DNA of 15,000 nucleotides from an uncultured Clostridia bacterium (GTDB lineage Bacteria > Bacillota > Clostridia > Oscillospirales > CAG-382). The notes below the pieces were generated by a model. That model was given only the letters and a program-made list of their open reading frames with translations. It was not told where the DNA came from and made no database searches. The stretch covers positions 1-15,000 of the forward strand of contig CAJOMW010000030.1 in NCBI GenBank assembly GCA_905235695.1, given 5' to 3'. Positions 7,508 to 14,585 of this stretch are shown here, one piece after another; position 1 is the first letter of the stretch; every line of letters starts with the position of its first letter. The translations under genes were made by a program, and so were the position numbers.

Positions 7508-7641
7508 CTTTGTCTTCTCCTTATACAAATAGTATTTACTCTGCCGTTCACCTTATGATAGCATTTTTTTGCGGGATTGTCAACAATATAAGCCTTATAA
7601 ACAAAACGAAAAGGTTCGACAGCCTTTTTAAATTTAAATTC

Positions 7642-7774
7642 ATCCGAGCGGCGGACATGCGCCGACGCTCGGATACCTATATGTTTGCGAGTGTCACCGC
7701 TCACAGAGCGGTGGCGCGAAGGCGCGAGCGAACAAACATGTACTTGTCGAAAAACATGGTTTTTCGACAAAAGT
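7642..7774. repeat. Non-coding cluster of hairpins (possible structured RNA or palindromic element)
   Basis: The 310-bp gap 7508-7817 holds no convincing gene. Within it are several successive inverted repeats. ATCCGAGCG/CGCTCGGAT is at 7642-7650/7666-7674, with an inner GGCG/CGCC. An outer ATGTTTG/CAAACAT pair (7681-7687/7733-7739) encloses CACCGCTC/GAGCGGTG (7695-7713) and CGCG/CGCG (7715-7726). A perfect 12-bp stem TTGTCGAAAAAC/GTTTTTCGACAA (7744-7755/7759-7770) comes next. The part at 7681-7739 would fold as a branched structure. Strand and function are not determined. Confidence 0.55.
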
Positions 7775-7804
7775 AAATGCGCACGGATCATACCGTACGC
7801 ATTT
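7775..7804 (-). terminator. Probable terminator of the small lipoprotein gene
   Basis: An inverted repeat of 12-nt arms (7775-7786 with 7793-7804) with a single A/C mismatch and a 6-nt loop. It lies 13 bp after the minus-strand lipoprotein stop. On the minus strand it is followed by ACTTTTG, a modest T-tract. Confidence 0.55.
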
Positions 7805-7817
7805 GTTTTCGCACTGC

Positions 7818-8147
7818 TTAGAAATTAGCCGTAGTGTTTCCGCCGGCATTCTTTGAGTTTATGCCCATGTTGTTCTCTACCGAGTTTGCCGCAGAGTCGA
7901 CTGCGTTTCTCGCGCCGTCTATCGCATCGCCCACAGCTCCGTCTATGCCCATGTCGTTATTGTCTCTGTAATAGTCGCCGGTTCCGCCGTCGGCACTGCC
8001 GTTGTTGGTATTTACCTGTCCGTTGCCTGTCCTTGCGGAAGTGTTATCGGTGCTGCCCGTTCCGCAGGCGAAGAGGCTAACCGCAAAGAGTGCGCATATT
8101 GCAAGAATAACCGCCATTTTTACGTTTATTTTTCTCATCTTTTTCAT
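7818..8147 (-). CDS. Small secreted lipoprotein, unknown function
   Basis: A 109-residue predicted lipoprotein. The basic N terminus (KKMRK) is followed by a hydrophobic stretch at about 11-26 and a lipobox LFAC, with the lipidated Cys at 28. The mature part of about 80 residues is low complexity, rich in Gly, Asn, Asp, Ser and Thr. It includes an amphipathic-looking stretch at about 68-95 with regular Ala, Val and Asp. No catalytic motif is present. The ribosome binding site AAAGGAAA is somewhat far (about 13 nt) from the ATG. It is divergent from the DUF4153 gene, with the 8261-8281 palindrome between them. Membrane-anchored export is well supported; function is unknown. Confidence 0.8.
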   Translation of the reverse strand: MKKMRKINVKMAVILAICALFAVSLFACGTGSTDNTSARTGNGQVNTNNGSADGGTGDYYRDNNDMGIDGAVGDAIDGARNAVDSAANSVENNMGINSKNAGGNTTANF

Positions 8148-8260
8148 AAATTTTGATGTTTCCTTTCAGATAATTGAGTCTGAAAATTCAGATCCGGACC
8201 TTTTGAGGTCTGCTATTATTTTTTCTCGAAGACGAGGCAATATTACAGTAATTTAATGCG

Positions 8261-8281
8261 TTCTTAGGATAATCTTAAGAA
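8261..8281. promoter_or_regulatory. Operator-like palindrome upstream of the DUF4153 promoter
   Basis: A 21-bp near-perfect palindrome: nine of ten base pairs match around a central A, with arms starting TTCTTA and ending TAAGAA. It ends 2 bp before the perfect -35 hexamer at 8284 and lies in the divergent gap with the lipoprotein gene. Its position suits a dimeric activator or repressor. The regulator is not in the window. Confidence 0.45.
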
Positions 8282-8283
8282 AT

Positions 8284-8312
8284 TTGACATAATAATTACA
8301 ATTTGTTATAAT
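8284..8312 (+). promoter_or_regulatory. Perfect consensus sigma-A promoter of the DUF4153 gene
   Basis: TTGACA (8284-8289), a 17-bp spacer and TATAAT (8307-8312): both hexamers and the spacing match consensus exactly. Predicted start is near 8319. A second overlapping TATAAT occurs at 8312-8317. Confidence 0.9.
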
Positions 8313-8345
8313 ATAATGAAAGAAAAAACGAACGGAGGCAAACAC

Positions 8346-10103
8346 ATGATTTTTATTGATTCGCTCAAAAAATCGGGTTCTTCTTTTGTCAGGACTCTGA
8401 GGCGCTTTCCCGTTGCGGTCGCTGATTTTCTCCTCATATTTGCGGCTTTGCAGATAGTGCAGTGGTATGATTATCCGGCAAATTATGAAATTTTCTATAA
8501 GCTTATAACAGCGGCGTTTTTTGGCGCTTTCTTTTCGGTATTCATGCGTCTGCTGTACGAGAAGCGTGTTCTGAAGGTTTTGAGTGCGCCGGTTTGCGTT
8601 GTAACTCCGGTAGTCCTCGAGGCGCTTTTTTTCGCCATGCTCTGTCTTGTGAGCGAAAGCTATGCGCTGATGTCGTCGATAGGGCTTATCTCGGTGAGTG
8701 CGCTTATGTGCGTTTACATGCTGATGAAGGATGACGGTGATCACAGAGCAGTGCCGAACCTCGTCAAAAATACGGTGTTCTGCGGCTTTGTCATATCGGT
8801 GCTGCTGGTCGGCATAAGTATATGCGTTTTGGCGTTTACAACGCTGATTTTCAGCGACAATTCGGGAAATCTCTTTTTGACAGTAACGGAGCTTTTGTGG
8901 GTGATAGCTTTTCCGATAATGTTTATGACCTTCATACCTTTTGAGGGCGAGGAGTTCCCGATGCCGGCAAAGGCTTATAAGGCGACGGTGCTTTATGCGG
9001 AGCTTCCGGTATTTCTGCTCCTTATCGGAATACTTTACATATATTTCATAAAGATACTCGTACTTTTCTCGCTCCCATCGGGAAAGATAGACTGGTACGC
9101 AAGCTACGCCGGCGTTTTCTACATTCTGAATTATATGGGACTGAAGTACTATGAGGACAAAAACAAATTTGCCCGCTTTTTTGTAAGATTCGGCGGACTT
9201 CTCATGCTTCCGGTAGTCGCTGTGCAGTGCATAGCCGTCGGAGTGAGAGTGGCAAATTACGGACTTACGACCGCGCGCACGGCGTCTATTGCGTTTATCG
9301 TCGTAACGGTCGCCTTTATGGTAAGCTCGCTCGTCAAGGCGTTTGATATAAAGAAAGCTTTTCTGTTTTCCTCGGCACTGCTTCTCGTTCTGACGGTTTC
9401 GCCGCTGAATTTCATGAGCATACCCGTCTATCAGCAGAGTGCGGCGCTTAAAAATGTGCTGAGTAAGAATGGTATGCTTGACGGCGAAGCGATAGTTCCG
9501 AATGGGGACATTGTGGATGAGGACAAGGCGAAGATAATAAGCGCTTATGACTATTTGATGTATTATGCGCCGGATGAAATAACACCTTCATACATTGCCG
9601 AAACGCAGGCGAAAGCGTTTGAGGATGTTTTCGGGTTCGAGAAGAGCTATTACACGCTTTACGGCAATGAGGACAGGGACTATGGCAGAGATACCGAACC
9701 ATACGATTATTACTACACCTTTTGTAACTACGACTTTTTAAAGCAGGAAGAATGGCGGGATATATCGGAATATGACGGGATCATATACACGAGCAAGACA
9801 TACGACGAGGAAGAAGTCCCGTATATATTCTACACCGACGGGCAGGGCAGAACGAGAAGCTACAACGTCGATTTCATTGCGGAGTATCTGATAGAAAACT
9901 GCGCAGAAACAAATACCGGCGGATATTATAAGATAGACGAGGGGGCTTTTTCGCTCGATGACGATGTGGACTTTTACCTTTTGAACATGTATGTAGTACG
10001 CCATGGCGACAGCGAACCGTACGCCGAAGAGATAGAGGGATATTTTTTGGTGAAGGGCGAGAACCCGGCGGCGCTCTCAACCTCAGATACGGCGGAAAGT
10101 TAG
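8346..10103 (+). CDS. DUF4153-family polytopic membrane protein
   Basis: A 585-residue integral membrane protein. About ten hydrophobic segments lie between residues 22 and 355 (for example 53-69, 79-101, 107-127, 143-169, 218-242, 284-300, 312-330 and 337-355). A soluble C-terminal domain (about 360-580) is rich in Tyr, Asp and Glu. The VANYGLTTAR segment at 302-311, next to a membrane helix, resembles the conserved motif of DUF4153 proteins, whose function is unknown. ATG 8346 is preferred over 8316 because GGAGG lies 7 nt upstream of it and the predicted transcript start falls after 8316. It is transcribed alone, ending at a strong terminator. The acidic, aromatic tail of some 220 residues is notable; which side of the membrane it faces is not settled by sequence. 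Confidence 0.82.
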   Translation: MIFIDSLKKSGSSFVRTLRRFPVAVADFLLIFAALQIVQWYDYPANYEIFYKLITAAFFGAFFSVFMRLLYEKRVLKVLSAPVCVVTPVVLEALFFAMLCLVSESYALMSSIGLISVSALMCVYMLMKDDGDHRAVPNLVKNTVFCGFVISVLLVGISICVLAFTTLIFSDNSGNLFLTVTELLWVIAFPIMFMTFIPFEGEEFPMPAKAYKATVLYAELPVFLLLIGILYIYFIKILVLFSLPSGKIDWYASYAGVFYILNYMGLKYYEDKNKFARFFVRFGGLLMLPVVAVQCIAVGVRVANYGLTTARTASIAFIVVTVAFMVSSLVKAFDIKKAFLFSSALLLVLTVSPLNFMSIPVYQQSAALKNVLSKNGMLDGEAIVPNGDIVDEDKAKIISAYDYLMYYAPDEITPSYIAETQAKAFEDVFGFEKSYYTLYGNEDRDYGRDTEPYDYYYTFCNYDFLKQEEWRDISEYDGIIYTSKTYDEEEVPYIFYTDGQGRTRSYNVDFIAEYLIENCAETNTGGYYKIDEGAFSLDDDVDFYLLNMYVVRHGDSEPYAEEIEGYFLVKGENPAALSTSDTAES

Positions 10104-10153
10104 GAGATCTTGCGAACGGCATCGGCATGGACGGCATAATAAAGTCAAATTTA

Positions 10154-10190
10154 AACGGCTCTGCGAGACAGAGCCGTTATTATTTTTTCT
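10154..10190 (+). terminator. Intrinsic terminator of the DUF4153 gene
   Basis: A perfect 10-bp stem AACGGCTCTG/CAGAGCCGTT (10154-10163 with 10169-10178) around CGAGA, followed by ATTATTTTTTCT. It begins 50 bp after the stop codon. Confidence 0.92.
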
Positions 10191-10202
10191 CATTCAGCCA
10201 TC

Positions 10203-10231
10203 AAAAATACAGCCCCGCTTATGCGAGGCTG
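10203..10231 (-). terminator. Intrinsic terminator of the pheST operon
   Basis: Nine-nt arms (10210-10218 with 10223-10231) with one mismatch around a 4-nt loop. On the minus strand they are followed by TATTTTTG. It lies 19 bp beyond the pheT stop, in the convergent gap with the DUF4153 gene. Confidence 0.8.
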
Positions 10232-10249
10232 ATATTTTGTACTTTTGTT

Positions 10250-12637
10250 TTATGAGCGGAGCGTTACGCCGAAATCGTGTTCAAGACCGCGCAGGATCTT
10301 GCTGACTATCTTGTCGCAGTCCGCATCTTCAAGCGTCTTTTCGCTCGAGCGGAGCGTTAAGCTGTACGCCATTGACTTCTTGTTCTCGCCGAGCTTTGCG
10401 TCTCTGTATATATCGAATATCTCGACGCTCTCGAGCATCTTTCCGCCGTACATCTTTATCGACTTCATAAGCTCGCCGCTTGTGAGCTCTTCGTCGCACA
10501 CAAATGCGAGGTCGCGCTCTATCGCCGGGAACTTCGGGAGCGGCTTGTACTTCTTTTCCTCCGCCTCGGTTGCCAGGAGTGTCTCGGTATCGCAAACGCA
10601 TGCATATACCGGAACGTCAAATCCGTAAGTCTTTGCAACATTCGGATGTATTTCTCCGAATACAGCGTATCTTACGCCGTCAGACGAAACGAGCTCGGCA
10701 CATCTTCCGGGGTGGAAGTAGGGGAGGTCGGCAACGGCCTTTGTCTCGGTCTTTTCCGCTCCGAGTACGCCGCATACGCTCTCTGCAACGCCCTTCATGT
10801 TGTAGAAGTCGCCGCACTCATAGAAGGCTATGACGGTGGTGAGGCGCTCGTCGGGCTGCTCGCTGAAATCGCGCTTGATATATACCTTTGCGTTTTCATA
10901 TATGGCGCAGGTCTTGTTGCGGTAGCGGCGGTTGGTGGCGAGCACTTCAAGCACGCTCGGCAGCGCAGTCGTTCTCATAATGCTCGTGTCTTCGCCGAGA
11001 GGATTTGAGATAACTACGGAATTTCTTTCGGGGGCGTCGGGCGCAAGTCCTATATTGTCATAGTATTTCGGACTGATGAAGGAATAGGTCTGTATTTCGG
11101 AAAAGCCGTGGAGCGTAAGGAGATTGTTGAGAGCAACTATGCTCTTTTGACGCTTGTTTCTTCCGCCGACAAGCGCCTCTGCCTTAAAGAGGGTGGAGGG
11201 TATCTTGTCGTAGCCGTATATTCTTATAACTTCCTCTGCAATGTCGTGCATACCTTCGAGGTCTGCTCTGTATGACGGGGGATAGAGCACGCCGTCCTCG
11301 AGCTTTATGTCGAGCCTCTTGAAGGTGTCGAGCATGGATTCGAGCGGAACGTCGGTGCCGAGAAATTCGTTTATCTTTTCCGGCTCGAACTTTATCTTGT
11401 TCTGCTCGGCCCTTGTCGGGTAAACGTCTATTATTCCCTTTACGACTTCCCCGGCGCCGAGCAGCTCTATAAGCTCGCAGGCGCGCTCGATGGCGGGCAG
11501 TGTGTTCTCTCTGTCAAGTCCCTTTTCGTATCTGCCGCTCGCCTCGGTGCGCATACCGAGGTCTCTCGCCGTAACTCTTACGGACGGACCGTTAAAGTTT
11601 GCGGACTCAAACACGATGGTCTTTGTCTCGGGGATTATCTCGCTGTTTTCACCGCCCATAACGCCGGCGACCGCAACAGCCTTTTCCGCATCGGAAATAA
11701 CGAGCATTCTCTCTTCGAGATCTCTCTCTACGCTGTCGAGCGTCGTTATCTTCTCACCCTTGTGCGCACGGCGGACGACTATCTTTCCGCCCTTGAGGTA
11801 GTTGTAGTCAAAAGCGTGCATGGGCTGACCGTATTCAAGGCAGACGTAGTTAGTTATGTCGACAATGTTGTTTATCGGTCTTACGCCGCAGGCGCGAAGG
11901 CGCGCCCTGAGCCATTTCGGAGAGGGCTCTATCTTGATGTTTTCCACGACTCTTGCCGTGTATCTCGGGCAGAGGTCGGGGTCCTTTATTTCTACCGACA
12001 AATAATCGTCTATTGTCTTTTTATCGAACTTCTCGTTTACAACCGGAGTGTGCAGATGAAGCTCGGTCGCAAAGGAAGCGGCGGTCTCGCGTGCAAGTCC
12101 TATCATTGAGAGACAGTCGGGACGGTTGGAGGTTATCTCAAATTCCACAGCCGTATCGTTGAGGCAGAGGACGTCCTTTATGTCATCGCCGGGCTTGCAG
12201 TCTTCGTGGAGAAGGAAGATGCCGTTTTCGTCGGCGTAGGGGAAGTCGTTTAAGGTGAGTCCGAGCTCGCCGAGAGAGCAGAGCATACCGTTTGACGGAA
12301 CGCCTCTGAGCTTGCCGGCCTTTATCTTTACACCGCCGGGAAGGGTGGATTCGTGGAGCGCCGCCGGCACCAGCTCGCCGGGCTTTACGTTCTGCGCACC
12401 GGTAACTATCTGCACGGGCTCGTCCTTGCCTACGTCCACCATGCATATCAGAAGGTGGTCGGAGTCGGGGTGCTTTTCTACGGATATGAGCTTTCCCACG
12501 ACGACGTTGCTTATCTCTGCGCCGAGATTTTCATATCCCTCTACTTTTGATCCGGTAAGCGTCAGCTTGTCGGAGTATTCCTTGGGATCGAAGGACTCGC
12601 TGACGTAGTCCTTAAGCCAGTTCATTGATAATTTCAT
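10250..12637 (-). CDS. pheT: Phenylalanine-tRNA ligase beta subunit
   Basis: A 795-residue subunit of the (alpha-beta)2 enzyme that charges tRNA-Phe. Domains in order: the N-terminal segment MNWLKDYV; an OB-fold tRNA-binding domain at about 40-150 (KHPDSDHL at 55-62, VTGAQNV at 78-84); B3/B4 at about 210-400, the region of the editing site, including SNRPDCLS just before it at 170-177 and SGRYEKGLD at 367-375; B5 at about 405-475; the catalytic-like core; and a C-terminal FDX-ACB anticodon-binding domain at about 700-795 (FPAIERDLAFV at 703-713). Length is normal. An AAGGAGG ribosome binding site precedes the ATG. The start follows the pheS stop by 14 bp, so both come from one T-box-controlled transcript. 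Confidence 0.97.
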   Translation of the reverse strand: MKLSMNWLKDYVSESFDPKEYSDKLTLTGSKVEGYENLGAEISNVVVGKLISVEKHPDSDHLLICMVDVGKDEPVQIVTGAQNVKPGELVPAALHESTLPGGVKIKAGKLRGVPSNGMLCSLGELGLTLNDFPYADENGIFLLHEDCKPGDDIKDVLCLNDTAVEFEITSNRPDCLSMIGLARETAASFATELHLHTPVVNEKFDKKTIDDYLSVEIKDPDLCPRYTARVVENIKIEPSPKWLRARLRACGVRPINNIVDITNYVCLEYGQPMHAFDYNYLKGGKIVVRRAHKGEKITTLDSVERDLEERMLVISDAEKAVAVAGVMGGENSEIIPETKTIVFESANFNGPSVRVTARDLGMRTEASGRYEKGLDRENTLPAIERACELIELLGAGEVVKGIIDVYPTRAEQNKIKFEPEKINEFLGTDVPLESMLDTFKRLDIKLEDGVLYPPSYRADLEGMHDIAEEVIRIYGYDKIPSTLFKAEALVGGRNKRQKSIVALNNLLTLHGFSEIQTYSFISPKYYDNIGLAPDAPERNSVVISNPLGEDTSIMRTTALPSVLEVLATNRRYRNKTCAIYENAKVYIKRDFSEQPDERLTTVIAFYECGDFYNMKGVAESVCGVLGAEKTETKAVADLPYFHPGRCAELVSSDGVRYAVFGEIHPNVAKTYGFDVPVYACVCDTETLLATEAEEKKYKPLPKFPAIERDLAFVCDEELTSGELMKSIKMYGGKMLESVEIFDIYRDAKLGENKKSMAYSLTLRSSEKTLEDADCDKIVSKILRGLEHDFGVTLRS

Positions 12638-12651
12638 AATCCCTTACCTCC

Positions 12652-13671
12652 TTAAAACTGCCTGAGGAAGCGGACGTCGTTTTCATAGAGAAGACGCATA
12701 TCCGAAATTCCGTATTTTGTCATAACTATTCTCTCGATACCCATACCGAACGCAAATCCCGAATATACCTCGGGATCTATTCCGCTCATGCGCAGAACGT
12801 TCGGGTGTACCATGCCGGCGCCCAGTATCTCGATCCAGCCCTCGCCCTTGCAGACGCTGCAGCCGCAGCCGCCGCATACAAAGCACGAAACGTCGACTTC
12901 GCACGACGGCTCCGTGAACGGGAAGTGGTGGGGACGGAATCTCAGCTCGGTCTTTCCGCCGAACATAGCCTTTGCGAACGTCTCGAGCGTTCCCTTGAGG
13001 TCCGCCATGGTTATGCCCTTGTCGACGACAAGTCCCTCACACTGGTGGAACATAGGCGAGTGCGTGGCGTCGACCGCATCGGAGCGGTAAACTCTGCCGG
13101 GGGAGATGATTCTTATAGGCGGCTCGTTTTGCTCCATGACGTGTACCTGTACGGTGCTGGTCTGTGAGCGCAGAAGCACCTTGTCGGTTATATAGAAGGT
13201 GTCCTGAACGTCGCGCGCGGGGTGAAATTCGGGGGTGTTGAGTGCGGTAAAGTTGTAGTAGTCGGTCTCGACCTCGGGACCTTCGGCGATGGTGAAGCCC
13301 ATTCCGAGGAAGATGTCCTCCATCTGAGACTGTATCTTGGTGAGGGGGTGAAGCGAGCCCATGGATATGAGCTTTGAGGGGAGGGTGACGTCGAGCTTTT
13401 CGGAGTTTATCTTCTTCTCCGTCTCCAGCTTTGAAACGTTTGCCTTTGCCTTTTCAAACGCCTGCTCGATAGCGCTTCTGACGCTGTTTCCGAGCTGACC
13501 TATAACGGGGCGCTCTTCGGGGGAGAGGCTTGCCATGCCCTTGAGAATCGAAGCAAGCTCGCTCTTCTTTCCGAGGTACGCAACTCTCAGCTGCTCGAGA
13601 GCTGCGGCGTCCTTGACCGTTTCAAGGTCCGAAAGAGCTTTTTGCTTCAGAGCTTCAAGTTTTTCTTTCAT
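12652..13671 (-). CDS. pheS: Phenylalanine-tRNA ligase alpha subunit
   Basis: A 339-residue catalytic subunit that activates Phe and transfers it to tRNA-Phe. An N-terminal coiled-coil arm (about 1-90) precedes the class II core. Visible motifs are MGFTIAEGPEVE (124-135), the motif 2 region PGRVYRSDAVDATHSPMFHQ (191-210) and motif 3 GFAFGMGIERI (305-315). A cysteine-rich insert at 263-274 (C-x2-C-x2-C-x-C-x2-C) lies just before EILGAGMVHPNVL; a related insert occurs in other Firmicutes PheS proteins. ATG 13671 is preferred over an in-frame upstream start at 13749 because that one lies within the T-box leader, and AAAGGA lies just before 13671. It is first in the pheST operon. Confidence 0.97.
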   Translation of the reverse strand: MKEKLEALKQKALSDLETVKDAAALEQLRVAYLGKKSELASILKGMASLSPEERPVIGQLGNSVRSAIEQAFEKAKANVSKLETEKKINSEKLDVTLPSKLISMGSLHPLTKIQSQMEDIFLGMGFTIAEGPEVETDYYNFTALNTPEFHPARDVQDTFYITDKVLLRSQTSTVQVHVMEQNEPPIRIISPGRVYRSDAVDATHSPMFHQCEGLVVDKGITMADLKGTLETFAKAMFGGKTELRFRPHHFPFTEPSCEVDVSCFVCGGCGCSVCKGEGWIEILGAGMVHPNVLRMSGIDPEVYSGFAFGMGIERIVMTKYGISDMRLLYENDVRFLRQF

Positions 13672-13702
13672 TTTTATCTTTCCTTTCGTTTTATTATCAA
13701 AA

Positions 13703-13932
13703 TAAAAAATCGCCCCGTAAAACACGGGGCGAAAGTATCGCGGTACCACCCATTTTTCAACGCAAATTATGCGAAGACACTCATATCGCCTTAACGCAGC
13801 GAGTACGTTTGCGGCTTTGACCGCATCCGCTCCAAAGCGAACCGCACGTTTTGCCGTGCAAGGACCTTTTCACCGCCGATCCCTCTCTTTATGCACACGT
13901 ATGCAAAACGGCACTCTTTTTCATAGCGTTTG
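13703..13932 (-). ncRNA. T-box leader riboswitch, Phe-specific (UUC specifier)
   Basis: Minus-strand leader of pheST. The invariant T-box sequence GGGTGGTACCGCG is at 13739-13751. It is followed by a terminator stem CGCCCCGT/ACGGGGCG (13711-13731, extendable to 9 bp) and a T-rich tract at 13703-13708. Upstream, the Stem I features are the AGAGAG bulge (13883-13888), the GGCGGTGAA-type distal loop (13869-13877) and a long pairing of CGTTTTGC with GCAAAACG. In the 3' side of the basal internal loop the sequence GCGGTTCGC carries UUC at 13839-13841, a Phe codon matching the downstream genes. Uncharged tRNA-Phe should bind here and favour antitermination. Exact limits of Stems II and III were not resolved, and no convincing promoter lies directly upstream. 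Confidence 0.93.
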
Positions 13933-13991
13933 AAACTGCATGAGTAATTGATGTAAAATATGAATGAAATTTGCCATCGACACATTTCTTT

Positions 13992-14078
13992 TGGTGCCGG
14001 TGGAGGGACTCGAACCCTCACGATGTCGCCACCAACGGATTTTGAGTCCGTCACGTCTACCAATTCCATCACACCGGC
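13992..14078 (-). tRNA. tRNA-Leu (anticodon CAA)
   Basis: An 87-nt type II tRNA with genome-encoded CCA (13992-13994). Acceptor arms GCCGGTG and CACCGGC pair perfectly with discriminator A. The anticodon stem ACGGA/TCCGT encloses CTCAAAA, giving anticodon CAA (reads UUG). A long variable arm, typical of Leu, precedes the T arm GAGGG-TTCGAGT-CCCTC. All arms are intact, so this copy should be functional. Its 5' half is duplicated twice upstream (see the repeat at 14079-14342). No terminator is seen between it and the T-box leader. Confidence 0.96.
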
Positions 14079-14342
14079 ATAAATTATTATAAGATTTTGA
14101 GTCCGGCACGCAGCAAGGCTGCGCGACGGTAGTGAATGACAGTCCGGTGGACTGTCAGAGCCGGAGCGAGACCGAGCCCGCAGGCGAGACCTACCAATTC
14201 CATCACACCGGCATAAATTATTATAAGATTTTGAGTCCGGCACGCAGCAAAGCTGCGCGACGGTAGTGAATGACAGTCCGGTGGACTGTCAGAGCCGGAG
14301 CGAGACCGAGCCCACAGGCGAGACCTACCAATTCCATCACAC
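14079..14342 (-). repeat. 134-bp tandem repeat containing 5' halves of tRNA-Leu
   Basis: The block CTACCAATTCC...CACACC recurs at 14057 (inside the real tRNA), 14191 and 14325, a constant 134-bp period; the third copy is truncated after about 18 bp. Two units differ by only a few substitutions. On the minus strand each unit holds the tRNA-Leu 5' end through the D loop (up to GGTAG), a GC-rich insert of about 85 bp, then the CGGACTCAAAAT anticodon-loop segment without its 3' half, and TTATAATAATTTAT leading into the next copy. The insert carries TGACAGTCC/GGACTGTCA and CGCAGC/GCTGCG hairpins. The copies lack variable, T and 3' acceptor arms and cannot be functional tRNAs. A 150-residue open frame crosses the region but is an accident of the repeats. 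Confidence 0.9.
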
Positions 14343-14364
14343 CACTATATTCAAAACCTTGCTT

Positions 14365-14393
14365 ATTATATCATGTATAAAAGCAAATTGCAA
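14365..14393 (-). promoter_or_regulatory. Sigma-A promoter for the half-tRNA array and tRNA-Leu
   Basis: Minus-strand TTGCAA (14388-14393), a 17-bp spacer and a perfect TATAAT (14365-14370). Predicted start near 14358, just before the outermost half-tRNA copy. The mature tRNA begins about 280 nt downstream. Each repeat unit also carries a TATAAT just before the next 5' half (for example 14086-14091), with only a weak -35. Confidence 0.8.
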
Positions 14394-14526
14394 GAGTTTT
14401 TTTGAAAATGACATTGCAAATCGCTCATATTTCCGTAAAATCGTGATTTTTCTGCATTTTAACCGTAGTTTCACATATATCACAATAAATATTTCATTAA
14501 ATTTAATAGAATTAAGAGCGTTTTAG

Positions 14527-14535
14527 TGTTATAAT
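14527..14535 (+). promoter_or_regulatory. Extended -10 promoter of the aldolase-like gene
   Basis: TGT followed by TATAAT (14530-14535) forms an extended -10 element in AT-rich DNA. No good -35 is present at the right distance. It would give a leader of about 45 nt to the ATG at 14586. Confidence 0.55.
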
Positions 14536-14585
14536 TGTAAAACCTAATCTTATATGCATGACGTACAACGGAAGGAGTGGTGAAA

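Noticed and set aside
7510..7791. Open frames on both strands across the 7508-7817 gap
   Set aside because: They are formed by palindromic DNA, lack ribosome binding sites and have low-complexity basic translations.
8253..8744. 163-residue minus-strand open frame
   Set aside because: It overlaps the perfect promoter and the start of the DUF4153 gene; its basic, His- and Arg-rich composition is typical of antisense frames.
13672..13749. N-terminal extension of pheS
   Set aside because: The extension translates the T-box terminator; PheS family length and the AAAGGA site support the ATG at 13671.
13791..14243. 150-residue minus-strand open frame spanning the T-box leader, tRNA-Leu and repeats
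   Set aside because: It overlaps clear RNA features, and the protein is itself internally repeated because of the 134-bp DNA repeat; it has no ribosome binding site.
14057..14342. CRISPR array interpretation of the 134-bp repeats
   Set aside because: The units are contiguous near-identical copies with no unique spacers, and they match the adjacent tRNA.
14057..14342. Integrative-element attachment sites (attL/attR) at tRNA-Leu
   Set aside because: The duplicated part is the 5' half in direct 134-bp tandem, with no integrase or cargo between copies; usual att duplications restore the tRNA 3' end. Not fully excluded as an old scar.
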